A stretch of DNA of 64,000 nucleotides from Ctena decussata (Eukaryota > Mollusca > Bivalvia > Lucinida > Lucinidae), in NCBI GenBank assembly GCA_963989385.1, contig OZ022514.1, positions 24,779,222 to 24,843,221 of the forward strand. The letters run 5' to 3'. The first letter of the stretch is position 1; each line of letters begins with the position of its first letter. A model generated the notes under the pieces. The model ran no database searches and had not been told where the DNA came from. It was given only the letters and a program-made list of their open reading frames with translations. Positions 29,901 through 44,810 of the stretch are shown in pieces. A program made the translations under genes and the position numbers.

Positions 29901-32900
29901 GATTATAGTGCAAACCTGCGGGTTGTGCAATAAGAAGTTCTGCATACCAGTGGCTGGGCAATGTTAAATTACATAAGTATACAAAAATTGAAGCAAATGT
30001 ACCAAGCGGTCCAATCTCAAATACCCTAATATTGTTGTTGAAAAAAATGTGAGAAGCTTTTGCACTGCAAAAGATTCTCGTATATTTCAACAAAAAAATA
30101 TCAGAAAACTAATGTAATCGTTAGTTAACGTTTCGTTAAAATTTCTGATGTTGAAATCTGTAATACCCTAATATTTTTATTGAAAAAAATGTGAGAAGCT
30201 TTTGCGCTTCTTATATTTTCCAACAAAAAATATCAGAAAACTAATGTAATCGTTAGTTAACGTTTCGTTAAAATTTCTGATGTTGAAATCTGTAATACCC
30301 TGATATTTTTGTTGAAAAAAAAATGTGAGAAGCTTTTGCGCTTCTCATATTTTTAAACAAAAAATACCAGAAAACTAATGTCATCGTTAGTTAACGTTTC
30401 GTTAAAATTTCTGATGTTGAAATCTGTAATACCCTAATATTTTTGTTGAAAAAAATGTGAGAAGCTTTTGCACAAAAAATATCAGAAAACTAATGTCATC
30501 GTTAGTTAACGTTTCGTTAAAATTTCTGATGTTGAAATTCAAATACCCTAATATTTTTGTTGAAAAAAATGGGAGAAGCTTTTGCAGTGCTCGGTTAAGC
30601 CTCGTCACTGTTTTGCATGCCAGTGGCTGGACTAAGTTTAAATATATAAGCATACAAAATTTGAACCATATTTACCACGGTGTTCAAGAGTTATGAGCAT
30701 TTTCAGTAGTTGGCCGTAAATTTTCAACTTGTGCTCGGCAAAGCCTCGTCCATCGAATAAGGTTGTTATGGGGGCGAGTCGTTAGACAATGTTGACATGT
30801 ATAAGTATGCAAAATTTTGTCAAAATATCCCATGCCGTTCAAGAGTTATAAGCGTCTTCGCTAACTGATTACGGTTTTCGCTAACTGATAACGGACGGAC
30901 GGACGGACGGACTCACACAGTGATTATAGTGCAAACCTGCGGGTTGTGCAATAAGAAGTTCTGCATACCAGTGGCTGGGCAATGTTAAATTACATAAGTA
31001 TACAAAAATTGAAGCAAATGTACCAAGCGGTCCAATCTCAAATACCCTAATATTGTTGTTGAAAAAAATGTGAGAAGCTTTTGCACTGCAAAAGATTCTC
31101 GTATATTTCAACAAAAAAATATCAGAAAACTAATGTAATCGTTAGTTAACGTTTCGTTAAAATTTCTGATGTTGAAATCTGTAATACCCTAATATTTTTA
31201 TTGAAAAATTGTGAGAAGCTTTTGCGCTTCTTATATTTTCCAACAAAAAATATCAGAAAACTAATGTAATCGTTAGTTAACGTTTCGTTAAAATTTCTGA
31301 TGTTGAAATCTGTAATACCCTGATATTTTTGTTGAAAAAAAAAATGTGAGAAGCTTTTGCGCTTCTCATATTTTTAAACAAAAAATACCAGAAAACTAAT
31401 GTCATCGTTAGTTAACGTTTCGTTAAAATTTCTGATGTTGAAATCTGTAATACCCTAATATTTTTGTTGAAAAAAATGTGAGAAGCTTTTGCACAAAAAA
31501 TATCAGAAAACTAATGTCATCGTTAGTTAACGTTTCGTTAAAATTTCTGATGTTGAAATTCAAATACCCTAATATTTTTGTTGAAAAAAATGGGAGAAGC
31601 TTTTGCAGTGCTCGGTTAAGCCTCGTCACTGTTTTGCATGCCAGTGGCTGGACTAAGTTTAAATATATAAGCATACAAAATTTGAACCATATTTACCACG
31701 GTGTTCAAGAGTTATGAGCATTTTCAGTAGTTGGCCGTAAATTTTCAACTTGTGCTCGGCAAAGCCTCGTCCATCGAATAAGGTTGTTATGGGGGCGAGT
31801 CGTTAGACAATGTTGACATGTATAAGTATGCAAAATTTTGTCAAAATATCCCATGCGGTTCAAGAGTTATAAGCGTCTTCGCTAACTGATTACGGTTTTC
31901 GCTAACTGATAACGGACGGACGGACGGACGGACGAACACAGTGATTATAGTGCAAACCTGCGGGTTGTGCAATAAGAAGTTCTGCATACCAGTGGCTGGG
32001 CAATGTTAAATTACATAAGTATACAAAAATTGAAGCAAATGTACCAAGCGGTCCAATCTCAAATACCCTAATATTGTTGTTGAAAAAAATGTGAGAAGCT
32101 TTTGCACTGCAAAAGATTCTCGTATATTTCAACAAAAAAATATCAGAAAACTAATGTAATCGTTAGTTAACGTTTCGTTAAAATTTCTGATGTTGAAATC
32201 TGTAATACCCTAATATTTTTATTGAAAAAAAATGTGAGAAGCTTTTGCGCTTCTTATATTTTCCAACAAAAAATATCAGAAAACTAATGTAATCGTTAGT
32301 TAACGTTTCGTTAAAATTTCTGATGTTGAAATCTGTAATACCCTGATATTTTTGTTGAAAAAAAAAATGTGAGAAGCTTTTGCGCTTCTCATATTTTTAA
32401 ACAAAAAATACCAGAAAACTAATGTCATCGTTAGTTAACGTTTCGTTAAAATTTCTGATGTTGAAATCTGTAATACCCTAATATTTTTGTTGAAAAAAAT
32501 GTGAGAAGCTTTTGCACAAAAAATATCAGAAAACTAATGTCATCGTTAGTTAACGTTTCGTTAAAATTTCTGATGTTGAAATTCAAATACCCTAATATTT
32601 TTGTTGAAAAAAATGGGAGAAGCTTTTGCAGTGCTCGGTTAAGCCTCGTCACTGTTTTGCATGCCAGTGGCTGGACTAAGTTTAAATATATAAGCATACA
32701 AAATTTGAACCATATTTACCACGGTGTTCAAGAGTTATGAGCATTTTCAGTAGTTGGCCGTAAATTTTCAACTTGTGCTCGGCAAAGCCTCGTCCATCGA
32801 ATAAGGTTGTTATGGGGGCGAGTCGTTAGACAATGTTGACATGTATAAGTATGCAAAATTTTGTCAAAATATCCCATGCGGTTCAAGAGTTATAAGCGTC

Positions 32901-35900
32901 TTCGCTAACTGATTACGGTTTTCGCTAACTGATAACGGACGGACGGACGAACACAGTGATTATAGTGCAAACCTGCGGGTTGTGCAATAAGAAGTTCTGC
33001 ATACCAGTGGCTGGGCAATGTTAAATTACATAAGTATACAAAAATTGAAGCAAATGTACCAAGCGGTCCAATCTCAAATACCCTAATATTGTTGTTGAAA
33101 AAAATGTGAGAAGCTTTTGCACTGCAAAAGATTCTCGTATATTTCAACAAAAAAATATCAGAAAACTAATGTAATCGTTAGTTAACGTTTCGTTAAAATT
33201 TCTGATGTTGAAATCTGTAATACCCTAATATTTTTATTGAAAAAAAATGTGAGAAGCTTTTGCGCTTCTTATATTTTCCAACAAAAAATATCAGAAAACT
33301 AATGTAATCGTTAGTTAACGTTTCGTTAAAATTTCTGATGTTGAAATCTGTAATACCCTGATATTTTTGTTGAAAAAAAAAATGTGAGAAGCTTTTGCGC
33401 TTCTCATATTTTTAAACAAAAAATACCAGAAAACTAATGTCATCGTTAGTTAACGTTTCGTTAAAATTTCTGATGTTGAAATCTGTAATACCCTAATATT
33501 TTTGTTGAAAAAAATGTGAGAAGCTTTTGCACAAAAAATATCAGAAAACTAATGTCATCGTTAGTTAACGTTTCGTTAAAATTTCTGATGTTGAAATTCA
33601 AATACCCTAATATTTTTGTTGAAAAAAATGGGAGAAGCTTTTGCAGTGCTCGGTTAAGCCTCGTCACTGTTTTGCATGCCAGTGGCTGGACTAAGTTTAA
33701 ATATATAAGCATACAAAATTTGAACCATATTTACCACGGTGTTCAAGAGTTATGAGCATTTTCAGTAGTTGGCCGTAAATTTTCAACTTGTGCTCGGCAA
33801 AGCCTCGTCCATCGAATAAGGTTGTTATGGGGGCGAGTCGTTAGACAATGTTGACATGTATAAGTATGCAAAATTTTGTCAAAATATCCCATGCGGTTCA
33901 AGAGTTATAAGCGTCTTCGCTAACTGATTACGGTTTTCGCTAACTGATAACGGACGGACGGACGGACGGACTCACACAGTGATTATAGTGCAAACCTGCG
34001 GGTTGTGCAATAAGAAGTTCTGCATACCAGTGGCTGGGCAATGTTAAATTACATAAGTATACAAAAATTGAAGCAAATGTACCAAGCGGTCCAATCTCAA
34101 ATACCCTAATATTGTTGTTGAAAAAAATGTGAGAAGCTTTTGCACTGCAAAAGATTCTCGTATATTTCAACAAAAAAATATCAGAAAACTAATGTAATCG
34201 TTAGTTAACGTTTCGTTAAAATTTCTGATGTTGAAATCTGTAATACCCTAATATTTTTATTGAAAAAAATGTGAGAAGCTTTTGCGCTTCTTATATTTTC
34301 CAACAAAAAATATCAGAAAACTAATGTAATCGTTAGTTAACGTTTCGTTAAAATTTCTGATGTTGAAATCTGTAATACCCTGATATTTTTGTTGAAAAAA
34401 AAATGTGAGAAGCTTTTGCGCTTCTCATATTTTTAAACAAAAAATACCAGAAAACTAATGTCATCGTTAGTTAACGTTTCGTTAAAATTTCTGATGTTGA
34501 AATCTGTAATACCCTAATATTTTTGTTGAAAAAAATGTGAGAAGCTTTTGCACAAAAAATATCAGAAAACTAATGTCATCGTTAGTTAACGTTTCGTTAA
34601 AATTTCTGATGTTGAAATTCAAATACCCTAATATTTTTGTTGAAAAAAATGGGAGAAGCTTTTGCAGTGCTCGGTTAAGCCTCGTCACTGTTTTGCATGC
34701 CAGTGGCTGGACTAAGTTTAAATATATAAGCATACAAAATTTGAACCATATTTACCACGGTGTTCAAGAGTTATGAGCATTTTCAGTAGTTGGCCGTAAA
34801 TTTTCAACTTGTGCTCGGCAAAGCCTCGTCCATCGAATAAGGTTGTTATGGGGGCGAGTCGTTAGACAATGTTGACATGTATAAGTATGCAAAATTTTGT
34901 CAAAATATCCCATGCGGTTCAAGAGTTATAAGCGTCTTCGCTAACTGATTACGGTTTTCGCTAACTGATAACGGACGGACGGACGGACGGACTCACACAG
35001 TGATTATAGTGCAAACCTGCGGGTTGTGCAATAAGAAGTTCTGCATACCAGTGGCTGGGCAATGTTAAATTACATAAGTATACAAAAATTGAAGCAAATG
35101 TACCAAGCGGTCCAATCTCAAATACCCTAATATTGTTGTTGAAAAATATGTGAGAAGCTTTTGCACTGCAAAAGATTCTCGTATATTTCAACAAAAAAAT
35201 ATCAGAAAACTAATGTAATCGTTAGTTAACGTTTCGTTAAAATTTCTGATGTTGAAATCTGTAATACCCTAATATTTTTATTGAAAAAAATGTGAGAAGC
35301 TTTTGCGCTTCTTATATTTTCCAACAAAAAATATCAGAAAACTAATGTAATCGTTAGTTAACGTTTCGTTAAAATTTCTGATGTTGAAATCTGTAATACC
35401 CTGATATTTTTGTTGAAAAAAAAATGTGAGAAGCTTTTGCGCTTCTCATATTTTTAAACAAAAAATACCAGAAAACTAATGTCATCGTTAGTTAACGTTT
35501 CGTTAAAATTTCTGATGTTGAAATCTGTAATACCCTAATATTTTTGTTGAAAAAAATGTGAGAAGCTTTTGCACAAAAAATATCAGAAAACTAATGTCAT
35601 CGTTAGTTAACGTTTCGTTAAAATTTCTGATGTTGAAATTCAAATACCCTAATATTTTTGTTGAAAAAAATGGGAGAAGCTTTTGCAGTGCTCGGTTAAG
35701 CCTCGTCACTGTTTTGCATGCCAGTGGCTGGACTAAGTTTAAATATATAAGCATACAAAATTTGAACCATATTTACCACGGTGTTCAAGAGTTATGAGCA
35801 TTTTCAGTAGTTGGCCGTAAATTTTCAACTTGTGCTCGGCAAAGCCTCGTCCATCGAATAAGGTTGTTATGGGGGCGAGTCGTTAGACAATGTTGACATG

Positions 35901-38900
35901 TATAAGTATGCAAAATTTTGTCAAAATATCCCATGCGGTTCAAGAGTTATAAGCGTCTTCGCTAACTGATTACGGTTTTCGCTAACTGATAACGGACGGA
36001 CGGACGGACGGACTCACACAGTGATTATAGTGCAAACCTGCGGGTTGTGCAATAAGAAGTTCTGCATACCAGTGGCTGGGCAATGTTAAATTACATAAGT
36101 ATACAAAAATTGAAGCAAATGTACCAAGCGGTCCAATCTCAAATACCCTAATATTGTTGTTGAAAAAAATGTGAGAAGCTTTTGCACTGCAAAAGATTCT
36201 CGTATATTTCAACAAAAAAATATCAGAAAACTAATGTAATCGTTAGTTAACGTTTCGTTAAAATTTCTGATGTTGAAATCTGTAATACCCTAATATTTTT
36301 ATTGAAAAAAAATGTGAGAAGCTTTTGCGCTTCTTATATTTTCCAACAAAAAATATCAGAAAACTAATGTAATCGTTAGTTAACGTTTCGTTAAAATTTC
36401 TGATGTTGAAATCTGTAATACCCTGATATTTTTGTTGAAAAAAAAATGTGAGAAGCTTTTGCGCTTCTCATATTTTTAAACAAAAAATACCAGAAAACTA
36501 ATGTCATCGTTAGTTAACGTTTCGTAAAAATTTCTGATGTTGAAATCTGTAATACCCTAATATTTTTGTTGAAAAAAATGTGAGAAGCTTTTGCACAAAA
36601 AATATCAGAAAACTAATGTCATCGTTAGTTAACGTTTCGTTAAAATTTCTGATGTTGAAATTCAAATACCCTAATATTTTTGTTGAAAAAAATGGGAGAA
36701 GCTTTTGCAGTGCTCGGTTAAGCCTCGTCACTGTTTTGCATGCCAGTGGCTGGACTAAGTTTAAATATATAAGCATACAAAATTTGAACCATATTTACCA
36801 CGGTGTTCAAGAGTTATGAGCATTTTCAGTAGTTGGCCGTAAATTTTCAACTTGTGCTCGGCAAAGCCTCGTCCATCGAATAAGGTTGTTATGGGGGCGA
36901 GTCGTTAGACAATGTTGACATGTATAAGTATGCAAAATTTTGTCAAAATATCCCATGCGGTTCAAGAGTTATAAGCGTCTTCGCTAACTGATTACGGTTT
37001 TCGCTAACTGATAACGGACGGACGGACGGACGGACGAACACAGTGATTATAGTGCAAACCTGCGGGTTGTGCAATAAGAAGTTCTGCATACCAGTGGCTG
37101 GGCAATGTTAAATTACATAAGTATACAAAAATTGAAGCAAATGTACCAAGCGGTCCAATCTCAAATACCCTAATATTGTTGTTGAAAAAAATGTGAGAAG
37201 CTTTTGCACTGCAAAAGATTCTCGTATATTTCAACAAAAAAATATCAGAAAACTAATGTAATCGTTAGTTAACGTTTCGTTAAAATTTCTGATGTTGAAA
37301 TCTGTAATACCCTAATATTTTTATTGAAAAAAATGTGAGAAGCTTTTGCGCTTCTTATATTTTCCAACAAAAAATATCAGAAAACTAATGTAATCGTTAG
37401 TTAACGTTTCGTTAAAATTTCTGATGTTGAAATCTGTAATACCCTGATATTTTTGTTGAAAAAAAAAATGTGAGAAGCTTTTGCGCTTCTCATATTTTTA
37501 AACAAAAAATACCAGAAAACTAATGTCATCGTTAGTTAACGTTTCGTTAAAATTTCTGATGTTGAAATCTGTAATACCCTAATATTTTTGTTGAAAAAAA
37601 TGTGAGAAGCTTTTGCACAAAAAATATCAGAAAACTAATGTCATCGTTAGTTAACGTTTCGTTAAAATTTCTGATGTTGAAATTCAAATACCCTAATATT
37701 TTTGTTGAAAAAAATGGGAGAAGCTTTTGCAGTGCTCGGTTAAGCCTCGTCACTGTTTTGCATGCCAGTGGCTGGACTAAGTTTAAATATATAAGCATAC
37801 AAAATTTGAACCATATTTACCACGGTGTTCAAGAGTTATGAGCATTTTCAGTAGTTGGCCGTAAATTTTCAACTTGTGCTCGGCAAAGCCTCGTCCATCG
37901 AATAAGGTTGTTATGGGGGCGAGTCGTTAGACAATGTTGACATGTATAAGTATGCAAAATTTTGTCAAAATATCCCATGCGGTTCAAGAGTTATAAGCGT
38001 CTTCGCTAACTGATTACGGTTTTCGCTAACTGATAACGGACGGACGGACGGACGGACGAACACAGTGATTATAGTGCAAACCTGCGGGTTGTGCAATAAG
38101 AAGTTCTGCATACCAGTGGCTGGGCAATGTTAAATTACATAAGTATACAAAAATTGAAGCAAATGTACCAAGCGGTCCAATCTCAAATACCCTAATATTG
38201 TTGTTGAAAAATATGTGAGAAGCTTTTGCACTGCAAAAGATTCTCGTATATTTCAACAAAAAAATATCAGAAAACTAATGTAATCGTTAGTTAACGTTTC
38301 GTTAAAATTTCTGATGTTGAAATCTGTAATACCCTAATATTTTTATTGAAAAAAATGTGAGAAGCTTTTGCGCTTCTTATATTTTCCAACAAAAAATATC
38401 AGAAAACTAATGTAATCGTTAGTTAACGTTTCGTTAAAATTTCTGATGTTGAAATCTGTAATACCCTGATATTTTTGTTGAAAAAAAAATGTGAGAAGCT
38501 TTTGCGCTTCTCATATTTTTAAACAAAAAATACCAGAAAACTAATGTCATCGTTAGTTAACGTTTCGTTAAAATTTCTGATGTTGAAATCTGTAATACCC
38601 TAATATTTTTGTTGAAAAAAATGTGAGAAGCTTTTGCACAAAAAATATCAGAAAACTAATGTCATCGTTAGTTAACGTTTCGTTAAAATTTCTGATGTTG
38701 AAATTCAAATACCCTAATATTTTTGTTGAAAAAAATGGGAGAAGCTTTTGCAGTGCTCGGTTAAGCCTCGTCACTGTTTTGCATGCCAGTGGCTGGACTA
38801 AGTTTAAATATATAAGCATACAAAATTTGAACCATATTTACCACGGTGTTCAAGAGTTATGAGCATTTTCAGTAGTTGGCCGTAAATTTTCAACTTGTGC

Positions 38901-41900
38901 TCGGCAAAGCCTCGTCCATCGAATAAGGTTGTTATGGGGGCGAGTCGTTAGACAATGTTGACATGTATAAGTATGCAAAATTTTGTCAAAATATCCCATG
39001 CGGTTCAAGAGTTATAAGCGTCTTCGCTAACTGATTACGGTTTTCGCTAACTGATAACGGACGGACGGACGGACGGACTCACACAGTGATTATAGTGCAA
39101 ACCTGCGGGTTGTGCAATAAGAAGTTCTGCATACCAGTGGCTGGGCAATGTTAAATTACATAAGTATACAAAAATTGAAGCAAATGTACCAAGCGGTCCA
39201 ATCTCAAATACCCTAATATTGTTGTTGAAAAAAATGTGAGAAGCTTTTGCACTGCAAAAGATTCTCGTATATTTCAACAAAAAAATATCAGAAAACTAAT
39301 GTAATCGTTAGTTAACGTTTCGTTAAAATTTCTGATGTTGAAATCTGTAATACCCTAATATTTTTATTGAAAAAAAATGTGAGAAGCTTTTGCGCTTCTT
39401 ATATTTTCCAACAAAAAATATCAGAAAACTAATGTAATCGTTAGTTAACGTTTCGTTAAAATTTCTGATGTTGAAATCTGTAATACCCTGATATTTTTGT
39501 TGAAAAAAAAAATGTGAGAAGCTTTTGCGCTTCTCATATTTTTAAACAAAAAATACCAGAAAACTAATGTCATCGTTAGTTAACGTTTCGTTAAAATTTC
39601 TGATGTTGAAATCTGTAATACCCTAATATTTTTGTTGAAAAAAATGTGAGAAGCTTTTGCACAAAAAATATCAGAAAACTAATGTCATCGTTAGTTAACG
39701 TTTCGTTAAAATTTCTGATGTTGAAATTCAAATACCCTAATATTTTTGTTGAAAAAAATGGGAGAAGCTTTTGCAGTGCTCGGTGAAGCCTCGTCACTGT
39801 TTTGCATGCCAGTGGCTGGACTAAGTTTAAATATATAAGCATACAAAATTTGAACCATATTTACCACGGTGTTCAAGAGTTATGAGCATTTTCAGTAGTT
39901 GGCCGTAAATTTTCAACTTGTGCTCGGCAAAGCCTCGTCCATCGAATAAGGTTGTTATGGGGGCGAGTCGTTAGACAATGTTGACATGTATAAGTATGCA
40001 AAATTTTGTCAAAATATCCCATGCGGTTCAAGAGTTATAAGCGTCTTCGCTAACTGATTACGGTTTTCGCTAACTGATAACGGACGGACGGACGAACACA
40101 GTGATTATAGTGCAAACCTGCGGGTTGTGCAATAAGAAGTTCTGCATACCAGTGGCTGGGCAATGTTAAATTACATAAGTATACAAAAATTGAAGCAAAT
40201 GTACCAAGCGGTCCAATCTCAAATACCCTAATATTGTTGTTGAAAAAAATGTGAGAAGCTTTTGCACTGCAAAAGATTCTCGTATATCTCAACAAAAAAA
40301 TATCAGAAAACTAATGTAATCGTTAGTTAACGTTTCGTTAAAATTTCTGATGTTGAAATCTGTAATACCCTAATATTTTTATTGAAAAAAATGTGAGAAG
40401 CTTTTGCGCTTCTTATATTTTCCAACAAAAAATATCAGAAAACTAATGTAATCGTTAGTTAACGTTTCGTTAAAATTTCTGATGTTGAAATCTGTAATAC
40501 CCTGATATTTTTGTTGAAAAAAAAAATGTGAGAAGCTTTTGCGCTTCTCATATTTTTAAACAAAAAATACCAGAAAACTAATGTCATCGTTAGTTAACGT
40601 TTCGTTAAAATTTCTGATGTTGAAATCTGTAATACCCTAATATTTTTGTTGAAAAAAAATGTGAGAAGCTTTTGCACAAAAAATATCAGAAAACTAATGT
40701 CATCGTTAGTTAACGTTTCGTTAAAATTTCTGATGTTGAAATTCAAATACCCTAATATTTTTGTTGAAAAAAATGGGAGAAGCTTTTGCAGTGCTCGGTT
40801 AAGCCTCGTCACTGTTTTGCATGCCAGTGGCTGGACTAAGTTTAAATATATAAGCATACAAAATTTGAACCATATTTACCACGGTGTTCAAGAGTTATGA
40901 GCATTTTCAGTAGTTGGCCGTAAATTTTCAACTTGTGCTCGGCAAAGCCTCGTCCATCGAATAAGGTTGTTATGGGGGCGAGTCGTTAGACAATGTTGAC
41001 ATGTATAAGTATGCAAAATTTTGTCAAAATATCCCATGCGGTTCAAGAGTTATAAGCGTCTTCGCTAACTGATTACGGTTTTCGCTAACTGATAACGGAC
41101 GGACGGACGGACGGACGAACACAGTGATTATAGTGCAAACCTGCGGGTTGTGCAATAAGAAGTTCTGCATACCAGTGGCTGGGCAATGTTAAATTACATA
41201 AGTATACAAAAATTGAAGCAAATGTACCAAGCGGTCCAATCTCAAATACCCTAATATTGTTGTTGAAAAAAATGTGAGAAGCTTTTGCACTGCAAAAGAT
41301 TCTCGTATATTTCAACAAAAAAATATCAGAAAACTAATGTAATCGTTAGTTAACGTTTCGTTAAAATTTCTGATGTTGAAATCTGTAATACCCTAATATT
41401 TTTATTGAAAAAAATGTGAGAAGCTTTTGCGCTTCTTATATTTTCCAACAAAAAATATCAGAAAACTAATGTAATCGTTAGTTAACGTTTCGTTAAAATT
41501 TCTGATGTTGAAATCTGTAATACCCTGATATTTTTGTTGAAAAAAAAATGTGAGAAGCTTTTGCGCTTCTCATATGTTTAAACAAAAAATACCAGAAAAC
41601 TAATGTCATCGTTAGTTAACGTTTCGTTAAAATTTCTGATGTTGAAATCTGTAATACCCTAATATGTTTGTTGAAAAAAAATGTGAGAAGCTTTTGCACA
41701 AAAAAATATCAGAAAACTAATGTCATCGTTAGTTAACGTTTCGTTAAAATTTCTGATGTTGAAATTCAAATACCCTAATATTTTTGTTGAAAAAATGGGA
41801 GAAGCTTTTGCAGTGCTCGGTTAAGCCTCGTCACTGTTTTGCATGCCAGTGGCTGGACTAAGTTTAAATATATAAGCATACAAAATTTGAACCATATTTA

Positions 41901-43921
41901 CCACGGTGTTCAAGAGTTATGAGCATTTTCAGTAGTTGGCCGTAAATTTTCAACTTGTGCTCGGCAAAGCCTCGTCCATCGAATAAGGTTGTTATGGGGG
42001 CGAGTCGTTAGACAATGTTGACATGTATAAGTATGCAAAATTTTGTCAAAATATCCCATGTGGTTCAAGAGTTATAAGCGTCTTCGCTAACTGATTACGG
42101 TTTTCGCTAACTGATAACGGACGGACGGACGGACGGACGAACACAGTGATTATAGTGCAAACCTGCGGGTTGTGCAATAAGAAGTTCTGCATACCAGTGG
42201 CTGGGCAATGTTAAATTACATAAGTATACAAAAATTGAAGCAAATGTACCAAGCGGTCCAATCTCAAATACCCTAATATTGTTGTTGAAAAAAATGTGAG
42301 AAGCTTTTGCACTGCAAAAGATTCTCGTACTTTCAACAAAAAAATATCAGAAAACTAATGTAATCGTTAGTTAACGTTTCGTTAAAATTTCTGATGTTGA
42401 AATCTGTAATACCCTAATATTTTTATTGAAAAAAATGTGAGAAGCTTTTGCGCTTCTTATATTTTCCAACAAAAAATATCAGAAAACTAATGTAATCGTT
42501 AGTTAACGTTTCGTTAAAATTTCTGATGTTGAAATCTGTAATACCCTTATATTTTTGTTGAAAAAAAATGTGAGAAGCTTTTGCGCTTCTCATATTTTTA
42601 AACAAAAAATACCAGAAAACTAATGTCATCGTTAGTTAACGTTTCGTTAAAATTTCTGATGTTGAAATCTGTAATACCCTAATATTTTTGTTGAAAAAAA
42701 ATGTGAGAAGCTTTTGCACAAAAAATATCAGAAAACTAATGTCATCGTTAGTTAACGTTTCGTTAAAATTTCTGATGTTGAAATTCAAATACCCTAATAT
42801 TTTTGTTGAAAAAAATGGGAGAAGCTTTTGCAGTGCTCGGTGAAGCCTCGTCACTGTTTTGCATGCCAGTGGCTGGACTAAGTTTAAATATATAAGCATA
42901 CAAAATTTGAACCATATTTACCACGGTGTTCAAGAGTTATGAGCATTTTCAGTAGTTGGCCGTAAATTTTCAACTTGTGCTCGGCAAAGCCTCGTCCATC
43001 GAATAAGGTTGTTATGGGGGCGAGTCGTTAGACAATGTTGACATGTATAAGTATGCAAAATTTTGTCAAAATATCCCATGCGGTTCAAGAGTTATAAGCG
43101 TCTTCGCTAACTGATTACGGTTTTCGCTAACTGATAACGGACGGACGGACGGACGGACGAACACAGTGATTATAGTGCAAACCTGCGGGTTGTGCAATAA
43201 GAAGTTCTGCATACCAGTGGCTGGGCAATGTTAAATTACATAAGTATACAAAAATTGAAGCAAATGTACCAAGCGGTCCAATCTCAAATACCCTAATATT
43301 GTTGTTGAAAAAAATGTGAGAAGCTTTTGCACTGCAAAAGATTCTCGTATATTTCAACAAAAAAATATCAGAAAACTAATGTAATCGTTAGTTAACGTTT
43401 CGTTAAAATTTCTGATGTTGAAATCTGTAATACCCTAATATTTTTATTGAAAAAAATGTGAGAAGCTTTTGCGCTTCTTATATTTTCCAACAAAAAATAT
43501 CAGAAAACTAATGTAATCGTTAGTTAACGTTTCGTTAAAATTTCTGATGTTGAAATCTGTAATACCCTGATATTTTTGTTGAAAAAAAAATGTGAGAAGC
43601 TTTTGCGCTTCTCATATTTTTAAACAAAAAATACCAGAAAACTAATGTCATCGTTACTTAACGTTTCGTTAAAATTTCTGATGTTGAAATCTGTAATACC
43701 CTAATATGTTTGTTGAAAAAAAATGTGAGAAGCTTTTGCACAAAAAAATATCAGAAAACTAATGTCATCGTTAGTTAACGTTTCGTTAAAATTTCTGATG
43801 TTGAAATTCAAATACCCTAATATTTTTGTTGAAAAAATGGGAGAAGCTTTTGCAGTGCTCGGTTAAGCCTCGTCACTGTTTTGCATGCCAGTGGCTGGAC
43901 TAAGTTTAAATATATAAGCAT

Positions 43922-44810
43922 ACAAAATTTGAACCATATTTACCACGGTGTTCAAGAGTTATGAGCATTTTCAGTAGTTGGCCGTAAATTTTCAACTTGT
44001 GCTCGGCAAAGCCTCGTCCATCGAATAAGGTTGTTATGGGGGCGAGTCGTTAGACAATGTTGACATGTATAAGTATGCAAAATTTTGTCAAAATATCCCA
44101 TGTGGTTCAAGAGTTATAAGCGTCTTCGCTAACTGATTACGGTTTTCGCTAACTGATAACGGACGGACGGACGGACGGACGAACACAGTGATTATAGTGC
44201 AAACCTGCGGGTTGTGCAATAAGAAGTTCTGCATACCAGTGGCTGGGCAATGTTAAATTACATAAGTATACAAAAATTGAAGCAAATGTACCAAGCGGTC
44301 CAATCTCAAATACCCTAATATTGTTGTTGAAAAAAATGTGAGAAGCTTTTGCACTGCAAAAGATTCTCGTATATTTCAACAAAAAAATATCAGAAAACTA
44401 ATGTAATCGTTAGTTAACGTTTCGTTAAAATTTCTGATGTTGAAATCTGTAATACCCTGATATTTTTGTTGAAAAAAAATGTGAGAAGCTTTTGCGCTTC
44501 TCATATTTTTAAACAAAAAATACCAGAAAACTAATGTCATCGTTAGTTAACGTTTCGTTAAAATTTCTGATGTTGAAATCTGTAATACCCTAATATTTTT
44601 GTTGAAAAAAAATGTGAGAAGCTTTTGCACAAAAAATATCAGAAAACTAATGTCATCGTTAGTTAACGTTTCGTTAAAATTTCTGATGTTGAAATTCAAA
44701 TACCCTAATATTTTTGTTGAAAAAAATGGGAGAAGCTTTTGCAGTGCTCGGTTAAGCCTCGTCACTGTTTTGCATGCCAGTGGCTGGACTAAGTTTAAAT
44801 ATATAAGCAT
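43922..44810 (+). repeat. short satellite monomer (889 bp) lacking s1
   Basis: After s5 the sequence passes directly to s2 (the 'ccctgatatttttg' type) near 44405-44460, without the intervening 132-bp s1. The loss matches exactly one subrepeat, as expected from unequal exchange between subrepeats. Confidence 0.85.
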
